DNA of 64,000 bases from NCBI RefSeq assembly GCF_002259415.1, contig NZ_NPFY01000012.1, positions 248,001 through 312,000 on the forward strand, read 5' to 3'. This document shows positions 37,178 to 51,395 of this stretch, piece after piece (the first letter of the stretch is position 1; every line of letters starts with the position of its first letter). The DNA is from Rhodococcus sp. 14-2470-1b. GTDB lineage: Bacteria > Actinomycetota > Actinomycetes > Mycobacteriales > Mycobacteriaceae. A program made the translations under genes and the position numbers. The notes beneath the pieces were generated by a model that made no database searches, was not told where the DNA came from, and saw only the letters and a list, made by a program, of their open reading frames with translations.

Positions 37178-37330
37178 CGTCGTGGCACGTCGGCTCCTGC
37201 AGGGTCCCTCAGAGTTCTCTCAGTGGCCGTCGGTAGCGTCTCGGTTTGTCGTCGTCCGTCCGGCCGCCCGGTCGTGAACCCATCGACCTCCGGGTCATGG
37301 TCCCAACGAAACGTCGAAGGACTTTCCATC

Positions 37331-37873
37331 ATGCGCACTTCTCTTTCCCGGACACTGTCCCTGGCGGTACTGAGCGTCGCGGCGGGCGGCCTGCTCGTCG
37401 CCTGCGGTAGCGACGATTCCACCGCGACCGGATCACCGTCCACGTCGTCGACCACCACGGCCGCCGAGACGACCAGCGCGGAGGCAACCTCGTCGGAGGA
37501 GACGTCGAGTGCGGCTCCGACGACCAGCCCCGGCGATGCGGCCACCGCACCGCCGGAGCAGCCGCAGCCGGTGCCCGAGGGATTCCCCGGGCCGACGGAA
37601 GCGCCCGTCGACGCGCGGGGCCAGGCGTTCCTGGACGAGCTCGAGAAGCAGGGCGTCACCGTTGCGGGTAACGGCGAAATCGCCATCTCGACGGCGTCGT
37701 ACATCTGCTCCGCCCAGTCCCAGGGCGTGCCGGCCGACGAGATCGCAACGTTCGTGACCGCCAACGTCGGCGTCGAGGCGAGTGCCGCCGGTACGCAGAT
37801 GTCCGCGGAGCAGGCAGGTGAGACCGCGCAGGTCTACATCGCGTCGGCTCAGAACACCATCTGCAAGGCCTGA
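37331..37873 (+). CDS. Small lipoprotein, DUF732-like
   Basis: 180 residues from an ATG at 37331. Signal peptide with the lipobox LVAC (residues 22-25). A Ser/Thr/Ala-rich linker spans about 28-75. The C-terminal 90 residues (AFLDELEKQGVTVAGNGEIAISTASYICSAQSQG ... NTICKA, in two parts) have two Cys and the helical pattern of DUF732. Function unknown. Lies 11 bp before culp6, so the two genes are likely co-expressed. Confidence 0.82.
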   Translation: MRTSLSRTLSLAVLSVAAGGLLVACGSDDSTATGSPSTSSTTTAAETTSAEATSSEETSSAAPTTSPGDAATAPPEQPQPVPEGFPGPTEAPVDARGQAFLDELEKQGVTVAGNGEIAISTASYICSAQSQGVPADEIATFVTANVGVEASAAGTQMSAEQAGETAQVYIASAQNTICKA

Positions 37874-37884
37874 CGGACACGTCG

Positions 37885-38853
37885 ATGGCCAATCGAACGA
37901 AGCGCAAGAGAAGGCTGCTGCCGAAGCTGCTCGCAGTGGTGGTCGTTCTCGGGCTGATCGTCGTCGCCCTGTGGTACCTGCTGGCCGGACGTCTCCCGAA
38001 GGAGATCCCGTCGCCTCTGCCGGGGCCAGGGCCGGATCAGCCGCAGTCGCAGCCCGCCGATTGCGCCGACGTCGCGGTCATCGCGATTCCGGGAACGTGG
38101 GAGTCGGCCGTCGGCGACGATCCGTACAACCCGACGGCCAACCCGGCGTCGCTGATGCTGAACGTGACCCGCCCGCTGCAGGAACAGTTCGATCCGTCGC
38201 GGGCGAGCGTGTACACGGTTCCCTACGTCGCTCAGTTCTCCAACCCGGTCGCGTTCCCGCCGGACGGGCAACAGTCCTACAACAACAGCAGGACCGAGGG
38301 CACCGCCGCGGCCGAAGCCGAACTGACTCGCGTCAGCGATCGCTGCCCGTTGACGAGCTACGTACTCGCCGGCTTCTCGCAGGGTGCGGTCATCGCCGGT
38401 GACATCGCCGCCGACATCGGCGCGGGCAACGGCCCCGTCGCCGCTGACAAGGTCCTCGGTGTCACATTGATCGCCGACGGTAGGCGCGACGGCACGTCGG
38501 GAACAGATATCGGACCGCCCGTCGACGGCGTCGGTGCCGAGGTCGCGCTCGGTGGTCTCGACCTTCCGGGAATCACGATGACGGGTGCGCGGCCGGACGG
38601 TTTCGGGGCGCTGAACGACCGCGTGAATCAGATCTGCGCGGCGGGCGACCTCATCTGTGCGGCACCCTCGGAAGGGTTGTCGCTGCGCAACATTCCGCAG
38701 AGCATCGGCATCCTCGCGAGTGCGGCAGGCAACCCCGTCCACGCGTCGTACAACTCGTTCGTCGTCGACGATGCAGGCACGACGTCGACGCAGTGGACGG
38801 CGGGCTGGGCGGCCGGGTTGATCTCGTCGGCGCCGGAGATTCCGCACTCCTGA
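37885..38853 (+). CDS. culp6: Cutinase-like mycolate-cluster lipase Culp6
   Basis: 322 residues from an ATG at 37885. N-terminal membrane anchor (LLAVVVVLGLIVVALWYLLAG). Cutinase domain: IAIPGTWESA near residue 67, nucleophile Ser165 in GFSQGA, and the later Asp/His region. Orthologue of Rv3802c, an essential phospholipase/thioesterase next to the mycolic acid genes that adjusts the outer membrane composition. Located upstream of fadD32 as in M. tuberculosis, except that an LLM oxidoreductase gene is inserted here. Confidence 0.93.
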   Translation: MANRTKRKRRLLPKLLAVVVVLGLIVVALWYLLAGRLPKEIPSPLPGPGPDQPQSQPADCADVAVIAIPGTWESAVGDDPYNPTANPASLMLNVTRPLQEQFDPSRASVYTVPYVAQFSNPVAFPPDGQQSYNNSRTEGTAAAEAELTRVSDRCPLTSYVLAGFSQGAVIAGDIAADIGAGNGPVAADKVLGVTLIADGRRDGTSGTDIGPPVDGVGAEVALGGLDLPGITMTGARPDGFGALNDRVNQICAAGDLICAAPSEGLSLRNIPQSIGILASAAGNPVHASYNSFVVDDAGTTSTQWTAGWAAGLISSAPEIPHS

Positions 38854-39029
38854 CGCACCCCGTGTAGTTCTCACAAGGTCGCCTCGGGGCACCTGAGGAA
38901 TACGCACAAAGGTGGTCCCGGCTTACCCCGCGAAGTGTATTCCCATGTCGTGAGCAGATAGAGTGGCGCCTTGGACCAGCTGGCGATTGGCGCTGGGCAC
39001 CACCGATGACCGCACGAGGAGACCTATAC

Positions 39030-40049
39030 ATGTGTTCTGCCCAGGCCCCCGATCTGCCCGCAGAAGGGCACGTCACGGCACTGCGCAAGTTCCGATTCGC
39101 GGCAGGCGGAGAAGGCAACGCGGAGGAGGGCGGGGCGCGTAAGTTCGTCAAGCTGGCTCAGCAGGCGGAGGAGCTCGGGTACGACAGCTTCATGATCCCC
39201 GATCACCTGGGCAACCAGGTCGGGCCGATCGCCGCGCTGGGAGCCCTGGCGGTCGCGACCGACAAGATCAGGCTCGGTACGGCTGTCCTCGCCAACGGCT
39301 TCCGGCATCCGGCGATTCTTGCCAAGGATGCCGCCACCATCGACGTACTGTCCGGCGGTCGGCTCGAGCTCGGTCTCGGCGCAGGTTGGATGCGCGACGA
39401 GTACGACAAGGCGGGCATTCAGTACGACAGGCCCGGTATCCGTATCGAGAAACTCGAGGAGAGCCTCGAGATCCTCGACACCTTGCTGCGCGGCAAGGAG
39501 TGCAATTTCGAGGGCAAGCACTTCCAGATCTCCGGACTCAAGGGCAGCCCTCGTCCGCGGCAGGGACCTCGTCCTCCTATCTGCGTCGGTGGCGGCGGCC
39601 CCCGGATGCTGGCGCTCGCGGCCAAGTACGCGGACATCATCTCGGTGGTTCCGGCCAGTACGAAGGAAGGCAAGCTCAAGCTCTCCGGTATGACCCTCGA
39701 GCAGACCCTCGAGCGCGTCGAGCTCATTCGCGCAGCGGCCGGGGATCGCTTCGACGAGATCGAACTGAACTGGGCCATCACGACCATCGTCGTCACCGAC
39801 GATCGTGAGCAGATGGCGGAGATGGCGCTCGCCGCATTGGACAACGGATATCCGCCCAACGTCGACGTCGACGTGAAGCTGAGCGTCGAGGACATCCTGA
39901 CGTCGCCGTACCTCGCATTCGGGACATACGAGGAGATCGCAGATCAAATCCGTAACGTTCGCGCGAAAACGACGATGTCCTATGTCGGGGTTTTCCCCAC
40001 TCAGATGGAAGCGTTCGCTCCGGTCATCGACCTGTTGAAAGGCGAGTGA
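39030..40049 (+). CDS. LLM-class (luciferase-like, probably F420-dependent) oxidoreductase
   Basis: 339 residues from an ATG at 39030, preferred because GAGGAGAC lies 6 nt upstream; an ATG at 39006 would add eight residues. TIM-barrel luciferase-like fold: FVKLAQQAEELGYDSFMIPDHLG, KIRLGTAVLANGFRHPAILAKDAATID and LELGLGAGWMRDEYDKAGI. Members use F420H2 or FMNH2; the substrate is unknown. The gene separates culp6 from fadD32, whereas these are adjacent in M. tuberculosis, so it is an insertion or a lineage-specific retention. Confidence 0.88.
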   Translation: MCSAQAPDLPAEGHVTALRKFRFAAGGEGNAEEGGARKFVKLAQQAEELGYDSFMIPDHLGNQVGPIAALGALAVATDKIRLGTAVLANGFRHPAILAKDAATIDVLSGGRLELGLGAGWMRDEYDKAGIQYDRPGIRIEKLEESLEILDTLLRGKECNFEGKHFQISGLKGSPRPRQGPRPPICVGGGGPRMLALAAKYADIISVVPASTKEGKLKLSGMTLEQTLERVELIRAAAGDRFDEIELNWAITTIVVTDDREQMAEMALAALDNGYPPNVDVDVKLSVEDILTSPYLAFGTYEEIADQIRNVRAKTTMSYVGVFPTQMEAFAPVIDLLKGE

Positions 40050-40114
40050 CCGAAGGACGTGTCTTCCGGGCATGCGCCGCCGTTTCGGAGGAGCATGAGG
40101 AAGACAGCAAGTAT

Positions 40115-40146
40115 TTGCCGTGAGGCAAGCTACCAGCTAGTAATAT
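40115..40146 (+). promoter_or_regulatory. Candidate promoter/operator of fadD32-pks13-accD4
   Basis: An inverted repeat TTGCC-GTGA-GGCAA (40115-40128) is followed by TAATAT at 40141-40146, a good -10 hexamer in this GC-rich region. The leader of about 115 nt to the fadD32 ATG ends in GGAGGAGAAA. A -35 box at a usual distance is not clear. Confidence 0.45.
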
Positions 40147-40269
40147 TCACGCAGTTCGGGTGCGAGTCGTGAGTGAAAAGGAAGTCGGGGCGCGGGCCGA
40201 AAGAGCTCCGGGGCGCCAGCTTCGGGAAGCGCAATCGCAGCGGACACCGTCGGAGGAGAAACGAACACC

Positions 40270-42168
40270 ATGAGCCACACATTCGATGACTACATCGATG
40301 AGAACGGCCACATCACCATCGCCGAAGGCAAGACGCTCGTCCGCCACGTCGAGGTGAACGTCGCCGAGAACGCCGACACTCTTGCCTATCGGTTCATGGA
40401 TTACTCCCGCGAACGTGACGGTGAAGCACACGAGCTCACCTGGGTCGAGTTCGGCAAGCGTCTTCGGGCGGTGGCAGCACGGCTGCAGCAGGTCACCCAG
40501 CCCGGTGACCGCGTAGCGATTCTCGCTCCGCAGGGCCTCGACTACGTCGTCGCTTTCTTCGGTGCCATCTACGCAGGCACCATCGCCGTGCCGCTGTTCG
40601 ATCCCGACGAGCCCGGCCACACCGACCGTCTGCACGCGGTCCTCGGTGACTGCAGCCCCACCGCGATCCTGACGGCCACCAACTCCGCGGCCGGTGTCCG
40701 TGCCTTCTTCCGCGCGCTCCCCGCGAAGGAACGTCCCCGCGTCATCGCTGTCGATGCCATCCCGGACAGTGTCGGCGAGACCTGGGTCGAGCCCGCCGCC
40801 AAGCTCGACGACATCGCGTACCTCCAGTACACCTCCGGCTCCACCCGCGTCCCCGCAGGCGTGGAGATCACGCACCGCGCGGTCGGCGTCAATGCGCTGC
40901 AGATGGTCGACAGCATGGAGATCAACGAGGACTCGCGTGGCGTCACTTGGCTGCCGATGTTCCACGACATGGGTCTGCTGACGGTCATCCTGCCCGCGCT
41001 GGGCGGCAAGTACATCACCATCATGAGCCCCCGCGCGTTCGTGCAGCGGCCGTGGCGCTGGATCAAGGAACTCGCCGCGGTCTCCGACGGTGCAGGCACC
41101 TTTGCTGCCGCCCCGAACTTCGCATTCGAGCACGCTGCGCAGCGCGGTCTGCCGAAAAACGGCGAGAAGCTCGACCTCTCCAACGTCATCGGCCTCATCA
41201 ACGGCAGCGAGCCGGTCACCACCACGTCGATGAAGAAGTTCAACGACGCGTTCGGCCCGTACGGCCTGCCGAAGTCGGCTATCAAGCCGTCCTACGGCAT
41301 GGCCGAGGCGACGCTGTTCGTCTCCACCAGCAAGCACGCCGACGAGGCCAAGGTCGTCTACGTCGACCGCACCGAGCTCAACGCAGGCAACTTCGTCGTC
41401 GTCGACGCCGACGCACCGGGCGCCATCCCGCAGGTCTCGACGGGCACGGTCGCTCGCAGTCAGTGGGCGGCGATCGTCGACTCGGACTCCGCGACCGAGC
41501 AGGCCGACGACCACGTCGGCGAGATCTGGCTTCACGGCGAGAACATCGGTCAGGGCTACTGGGGTCGCGACACGGAGACCACGGAGACCTTCCACAACAA
41601 GCTCGTCAGCCGCATCGCGACGGGCTCCCACGCCGAGGGCGCCCCGGACGGCGCCAACTGGATGCGCACCGGAGACTTCGGCGTCTACCACGACGGCGAG
41701 CTCTACATCACCGGCCGCGTCAAGGACCTCGTCATCGTCGACGGCCGCAACCACTATCCGCAGGACCTCGAGTTCTCGGCGCAGGAATCCAGCAAGGCAC
41801 TGCGCCCCGGCTTCGTCGCCGCCTTCTCGGTCCCGCTCAATCAGCTCCCGGACATCGTCTTCGACTTCAGCGGTTCCGCGCTGACGAAGGATCCCGAGGA
41901 CGGCGCCGAGCAACTCGTCATCGTCGCCGAGCGCGCCCCGGGCGCGGGCAAGGCAGATCCGCAGCCCATCGCCGACGAGGTCCGCGCCGCCATCTCGGCA
42001 CGGCACGGCGTCACCGTCCGCGACGTACTGCTCGTCCCGGCCGGATCCATCCCCCGCACCTCCAGCGGCAAGATCGCCCGCCGCGCCTGCAAGGCCGCCT
42101 ACATCGAGGGCACCCTGCGCGGCGGCTACCAGCAGCAGGCCTTCCCCGACGCGGAACTGCCGGACTGA
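40270..42168 (+). CDS. fadD32: Long-chain fatty acid-AMP ligase FadD32
   Basis: 632 residues from an ATG at 40270, with GGAGGAG upstream. Adenylates the meromycolic acid and loads it onto Pks13. AMP-binding motif [16 protein letters not shown] near residue 190, [15 protein letters not shown] near 340, and [18 protein letters not shown] near 487. These and the FAAL-type inserted segment mark it as a FAAL, not a CoA ligase. Orthologue of Rv3801c; first gene of the fadD32-pks13-accD4 operon. Confidence 0.97.
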   Translation: MSHTFDDYIDENGHITIAEGKTLVRHVEVNVAENADTLAYRFMDYSRERDGEAHELTWVEFGKRLRAVAARLQQVTQPGDRVAILAPQGLDYVVAFFGAIYAGTIAVPLFDPDEPGHTDRLHAVLGDCSPTAILTATNSAAGVRAFFRALPAKERPRVIAVDAIPDSVGETWVEPAAKLDDIAYLQYTSGSTRVPAGVEITHRAVGVNALQMVDSMEINEDSRGVTWLPMFHDMGLLTVILPALGGKYITIMSPRAFVQRPWRWIKELAAVSDGAGTFAAAPNFAFEHAAQRGLPKNGEKLDLSNVIGLINGSEPVTTTSMKKFNDAFGPYGLPKSAIKPSYGMAEATLFVSTSKHADEAKVVYVDRTELNAGNFVVVDADAPGAIPQVSTGTVARSQWAAIVDSDSATEQADDHVGEIWLHGENIGQGYWGRDTETTETFHNKLVSRIATGSHAEGAPDGANWMRTGDFGVYHDGELYITGRVKDLVIVDGRNHYPQDLEFSAQESSKALRPGFVAAFSVPLNQLPDIVFDFSGSALTKDPEDGAEQLVIVAERAPGAGKADPQPIADEVRAAISARHGVTVRDVLLVPAGSIPRTSSGKIARRACKAAYIEGTLRGGYQQQAFPDAELPD

Positions 42169-42216
42169 CGTCTTCGGATCGGGTCCCGTTTCCTTCTACA
42201 CGTAACTTGGTGAGTG

Positions 42217-47277
<5,061 letters not shown>

Positions 47278-47280
47278 ATC

Positions 47281-48825
47281 TTGACTGGTACTACCGCCGA
47301 AAAGTTGGCCGACCTGCGGGCCAACCTCGAACTTGCCAAGGAACCGGCAGGTGAGATCGGTATCGCCAAGCGCGCGAAGAAGGGCATCCCCAGTGCCCGG
47401 CAACGTATCGACATGCTGCTCGATCCCGGCAGCTTCGTCGAGATCGGCGCCTTGGTGAAAGCGCCCAACGACCCGTCGGCTCTCTACAGCGACGGTGTCG
47501 TCACCGGTCATGGAACGGTCGACGGTCGCCCCGTTGCCGTCTTCTCACACGACCAGACCGTGTTCGGCGGAACCGTCGGCGAGATGTTCGGCCGCAAGGT
47601 CGCCGGCGTGATGGACTTCGCGATCAGGGTCGGATGCCCGGTCATCGGCATCAACGACTCCGGCGGCGCACGCGTGCAGGACGCCGTGACGTCCCTCGCC
47701 TGGTACGCCGAACTGGGGCGTCGCCACGAGCCGCTGTCCGGAATGTGCCCGCAGATCTCGGTCATCCTCGGCAAGTGCGCAGGCGGTGCCGTCTACGCAC
47801 CCATCAACACCGACGTCGTGGTCGCCACCGAAGAGGCGTACATGTTCGTCACCGGACCGGACATCATCAAGTCCGTGACCGGCGAGGACGTCAGCCTCGA
47901 CGACCTCGGAAGTGCGCGCAAGCAGGCGCAGTACGGCAACGTGCACCACGTCGCGCCCGACGAGAAGGCCGCGTTCGACTGGGTTCGCAACTACCTCAGC
48001 TACATGCCGTCGAGCTGCCAGGAAGACCCACCCGTCATCAACCCGGGCCTCGAACCCGAGGTGACGGACTCGGACCTGTCGCTGGACAAGATCATGCCCG
48101 ACGCCGACAACGCCGGTTACGACATGCACGACATCATCCTGCGCCTGTTCGACGACGGTGAATTCCTGGAGATGTCGTCGGAGATCGCACCGAACGTCAT
48201 CACCGGTCTGACCCGTGTCGACGGCAGGCCCGTCGGTGTCGTCGCCAACCAACCGATGTATCTCTCCGGTGCACTCGACGCCGACAGTGCCGACAAGGCA
48301 GCACGTTTCGTGCGCATCTGCGACGCCTACAACATTCCGCTGGTCTTCCTCGTCGACACGCCCGGCTTCCTCCCCGGCGTCGACCAGGAGAAGGTCGGCG
48401 TCATCAAACGCGGTGGCCGATTCCTGTTCTCCTACATCGAAGCATCGGTACCCAAGGTCACCGTCGTCGTTCGCAAGGCCTACGGCGGCGGTTACGCCGT
48501 CATGGGTTGCAAGCAGCTCGGTGCCGACATCAACTTCGCTTGGCCCACAGCACGTATCGCCGTCATGGGTGCCGAAGGTGCCGTCAACATCATCGGCCGC
48601 AAGCAGATGGCAGCCGCGGGAGAGAATGCTCCCGCAGTGCGTCAGCAGCTCATCAACTTCTACAACGAGCACGTTGCCACTCCCTGGGTCGCCGCCGAGC
48701 GTGGCTACATCGACGCCGTCATCGAGCCCTCGAGCACCCGGCTCGAGCTCCGCAAGGCGCTGAAATTGCTGAAGGACAAGAAGGTCTTCAAGAACCCACG
48801 GAAGCACCACCTCTTTCCGATCTAA
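47281..48825 (+). CDS. accD4: Acyl-CoA carboxylase beta subunit AccD4
   Basis: 514 residues from a TTG at 47281, which follows the pks13 stop by 3 bp and has GGAGA 8 nt upstream. Carboxyltransferase that makes the 2-carboxyacyl-CoA extender for Pks13. The two crotonase-like halves are visible: [14 protein letters not shown] with [10 protein letters not shown], and [13 protein letters not shown] with [20 protein letters not shown]. Orthologue of Rv3799c. Last gene of the operon. Confidence 0.97.
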   Translation: MTGTTAEKLADLRANLELAKEPAGEIGIAKRAKKGIPSARQRIDMLLDPGSFVEIGALVKAPNDPSALYSDGVVTGHGTVDGRPVAVFSHDQTVFGGTVGEMFGRKVAGVMDFAIRVGCPVIGINDSGGARVQDAVTSLAWYAELGRRHEPLSGMCPQISVILGKCAGGAVYAPINTDVVVATEEAYMFVTGPDIIKSVTGEDVSLDDLGSARKQAQYGNVHHVAPDEKAAFDWVRNYLSYMPSSCQEDPPVINPGLEPEVTDSDLSLDKIMPDADNAGYDMHDIILRLFDDGEFLEMSSEIAPNVITGLTRVDGRPVGVVANQPMYLSGALDADSADKAARFVRICDAYNIPLVFLVDTPGFLPGVDQEKVGVIKRGGRFLFSYIEASVPKVTVVVRKAYGGGYAVMGCKQLGADINFAWPTARIAVMGAEGAVNIIGRKQMAAAGENAPAVRQQLINFYNEHVATPWVAAERGYIDAVIEPSSTRLELRKALKLLKDKKVFKNPRKHHLFPI

Positions 48826-48851
48826 CTGTTTGTGGGTGGTTGCCCCCTACC

Positions 48852-48923
48852 GCATGAATGCGCCACTGTGGCTTTCTGACAGCGGTGCACAACTTTCAGA
48901 CGGCTGCACTGGCACATTCATGC
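48852..48923. terminator. 72-bp imperfect palindrome between convergent genes
   Basis: The ends GCATGAATGCGCCA (48852-48865) and TGGCACATTCATGC (48910-48923) pair with one mismatch. The symmetry continues with more mismatches to the centre GTGCAC (48885-48890). It starts 26 bp after the accD4 stop and includes the last codons of the convergent ABC permease, so it can act as a bidirectional terminator. Confidence 0.65.
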
Positions 48924-49682
48924 CGAGCGAGGACCTCGACCATCCCGACGATCGAGGATTCTGCTCGAGCCGACAATCGCTACCGCAGAAAGAAAAATCG
49001 TCGCGCCGACGACGGACAGGGTGGATGCCGCGGTGAGCGAGCCACCGTCTCCGAAGGTGCCGGTGGCGAGTTGTGTTGCGCGCGAGACCAAGGCATGCGG
49101 CAGTACGAAGATGGCGGCACCGACGTCGGCGGTGAGCAGGAATGCCGACATGCCTGCGCCGACGAGCGCGAGGGCAATCGGCACTGCGAAGGATCCGAGA
49201 AGCATCGACAGTGCGGACTGCACCGCGGCCAGTGGAACCGCCGCGAAGATGCTCAACCCGGCGGCGATCCACAGCGGTGTGGGCAGCGGTCCGTCCAGTC
49301 CGAACAGCAGCGTGCCGACGACGAGGACTGTTGCGACCATCAACACCTGCATGGCAGCGGTGAGGAGTGCCACGACCGAGGTCTTGGCGACGACGATTCG
49401 TAGCGCGGGGGCCCGGCCGCTCATCAGGAAATTCCAGTTCCCTCTGTCGTGCTCGGGTTTCCAGATCAGCGATGCCAGAAGGGCGACTCCCAGTGCGAGC
49501 GGGAAGAGGCCGTGGAATACCACCGTTCGTAACCAGAGTGTGTGCCAACCGTTCTGAAGTTGTTCTCCGGACAGAACTGTATTGAATGTTCCGACTCCGA
49601 CTATCAGAATGGGCAGCAGGATCACGACGGTCAGGCTCTGGGATCGTTTGAGTTTGATCAGTTCGGCGGCAATGGTGTTCAT
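48918..49682 (-). CDS. ABC-2 type permease, lantibiotic-immunity-like (second)
   Basis: 254 residues from an ATG at 49682. About six membrane helices: VVILLPILIVGVGTFNTVLSG, LFPLALGVALLASLIW and VLMVATVLVVGTLLFGL among them. The segment LIWKPEHDRGNWNFLMSGRAP is the loop typical of lantibiotic-immunity (MutG/SpaG/EpiG-like) ABC-2 permeases. Its start overlaps the other permease stop by 4 bp. The last residues lie in the palindrome shared with accD4. Confidence 0.85.
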   Translation of the reverse strand: MNTIAAELIKLKRSQSLTVVILLPILIVGVGTFNTVLSGEQLQNGWHTLWLRTVVFHGLFPLALGVALLASLIWKPEHDRGNWNFLMSGRAPALRIVVAKTSVVALLTAAMQVLMVATVLVVGTLLFGLDGPLPTPLWIAAGLSIFAAVPLAAVQSALSMLLGSFAVPIALALVGAGMSAFLLTADVGAAIFVLPHALVSRATQLATGTFGDGGSLTAASTLSVVGATIFLSAVAIVGSSRILDRRDGRGPRSA

Positions 49683-50410
49683 GCAAGAACCTCCTGTCGA
49701 TCGAGTCGAGCCGTGACGAGCAGAAACAGTACGACGCCGACGACGGCGAGCCCGGCCACGCTGATGTAGGACGGGGACAGTGTCATGACGTGGTCGCCTC
49801 GGTAGTCCGCAGCGGATGCGAGTGCGTAGTACCCCCACGGTGTGAGATGTGCGAGCCAGGAGGGAAATCCGGATGCGCAGATCGCGACGACGGTGCCCAG
49901 GACGCCGATTCCCAGCGAGATCAGCTGGTTGACCACGAGTGTCGAAATCACCAGGTGGAGCGCCAGGACCACGAGATTGACGACGACTATCGCGCCTGCG
50001 TAACCGAGCCATGTCCACAGCGGGTTCGTGCCGCCGAGAAGCGCGCCGAGGGAGACGGCCACGACGGTCGCAGTGGTGACGACGAGTCCGGTGGATATCA
50101 CCTTGGCGCGCAGGAGTTCACCGAGGGCCACTCCGGTGGCGCGACTGAGAAGCCATCCGTTGCCGTGGTGTTCGATGTCGATGGTTCGGCTTGCGACGAC
50201 GGCGATCATGAGCGGCGAGACGAGAGGAAACGCAAGGGACAGTCCGGCGAGGGACAATGCGGCAAGGGACTGCGCCGAGGCGTGCCCTGCGGCATTCCCT
50301 GTCATCGTTCCGACAACAGTCAGCGCGACGATGCCGGCGGTCATCGACGCAGCAACGGCCACGAGGTGTAGATGCCGCAGTTTGGCGAACTCGTTGCGTA
50401 GTACGTTCAC
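49679..50410 (-). CDS. ABC-2 type permease, lantibiotic-immunity-like (first)
   Basis: 243 residues from a GTG at 50410, which overlaps the ATPase stop (GTGA). About six helices, with FAKLRHLHLVAVAASM at the N-terminus and IDIEHHGNGWLLSRATGVALGELLRAKV as the conserved loop. It resembles MutE/EpiE-type permeases paired with the next gene. Together with the ATPase it would form a heteromeric exporter that clears peptides from the membrane; the real substrate is unknown. Confidence 0.85.
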   Translation of the reverse strand: MNVLRNEFAKLRHLHLVAVAASMTAGIVALTVVGTMTGNAAGHASAQSLAALSLAGLSLAFPLVSPLMIAVVASRTIDIEHHGNGWLLSRATGVALGELLRAKVISTGLVVTTATVVAVSLGALLGGTNPLWTWLGYAGAIVVVNLVVLALHLVISTLVVNQLISLGIGVLGTVVAICASGFPSWLAHLTPWGYYALASAADYRGDHVMTLSPSYISVAGLAVVGVVLFLLVTARLDRQEVLA

Positions 50411-51300
50411 AGTTTTCCGCCGCTCGTGAGGTTCATGAAGACGTCTCCGAGTGACTGCTCGTCTCGCCGGACTCCGTAGACCCCGGCTCCGGATGCGGCG
50501 AGTTCGCCGACGACGTGGGCGGTGTGGAGGTCGTCGGCGGATGGGATACGCAGCGTCTGCCGATACCGAAGCTGTTTTCCAGCAGTGGAATTCGGGCTGT
50601 CCGAACCGAGGATGTCGATGACGACGTCGGGAGCGGAGGCGGCGAGAAGTTGCTCGCGGCTGCCTTGGAAGATCAGTCGCCCCTCGCTGAGAATTCCAAG
50701 TACGTTCGCCGTCTTGTCGATCTCGCCGAGGAGGTGCGACGACACCATGACGGTCACTCCGTGTTCGGCGAGATGCTTCAGCAGGGCTCGGATTTCCTCG
50801 ATTCCCGCGGGATCCAGTCCGTTGGTGGGCTCGTCGAGCACGAGAAGTCGGGGTTCGCGGGCCAGTGCCATGGCGATTCCGAGTCTCTGCTTCATTCCGA
50901 GTGAGTAGTTCTTCACCTTCTTGTTCAGTTGGTCCTGCATTCGAACGGTGGCGACGGCGCGAGTGATCTGGTCGTCGGTCGAGCCGAGGGACCGTTGTAC
51001 GATCTTCAGGTTCTCCGCGCCCGTGAGGTGGCCGTAGCCGGTTGGTGATTCGATCAACGAACCTATCCCGGAGAGCAATTCGCGTCGGGTGGCAGAGTTC
51101 ATCGGTCGGCCGAACACTTCCACTTCTCCGGAAGTCGGCCGGATCAGGGACAGTAGCAGTTTCATCGTCGTCGACTTGCCCGATCCGTTGGGACCGAGGA
51201 AACCGTAGACGCAGCCCTCGGGAATGGCGAGGTTCACGTCGTCGACGACGGTGTGGCTGTCGTATCGCTTGACGAGGCTGTGAGTTCTGACGATGTCCAT
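50407..51300 (-). CDS. ABC transporter ATPase, lantibiotic/bacitracin-type
   Basis: 297 residues from an ATG at 51300; an upstream extension to 51351 is not needed. Walker A GPNGSGKST near residue 35, signature YSLGMKQRLGIA near 133, and Walker B LLVLDEPTNGLDP near 153. The C-terminal 90 residues match the bacitracin/lantibiotic export group (SLGDVFMNLTSGGK at the end). First gene of the three-gene operon, 95 bp downstream of an emb gene on the same strand. Confidence 0.9.
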   Translation of the reverse strand: MDIVRTHSLVKRYDSHTVVDDVNLAIPEGCVYGFLGPNGSGKSTTMKLLLSLIRPTSGEVEVFGRPMNSATRRELLSGIGSLIESPTGYGHLTGAENLKIVQRSLGSTDDQITRAVATVRMQDQLNKKVKNYSLGMKQRLGIAMALAREPRLLVLDEPTNGLDPAGIEEIRALLKHLAEHGVTVMVSSHLLGEIDKTANVLGILSEGRLIFQGSREQLLAASAPDVVIDILGSDSPNSTAGKQLRYRQTLRIPSADDLHTAHVVGELAASGAGVYGVRRDEQSLGDVFMNLTSGGKL

Positions 51301-51395
51301 GCCTCGACCCTGCCGCGGATCGAGGATGGAATCATCCGTCCAGAGGATCAATCACGAGTACTACCGCGGTATGACCCGGTGAAGGGGAACGAGCT

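Noticed and set aside
48918..51300. Defence or toxin-antitoxin island between accD4 and emb
   Set aside because: Only an ABC-2 exporter is present; no nuclease, toxin, methylase or sensor gene was seen.
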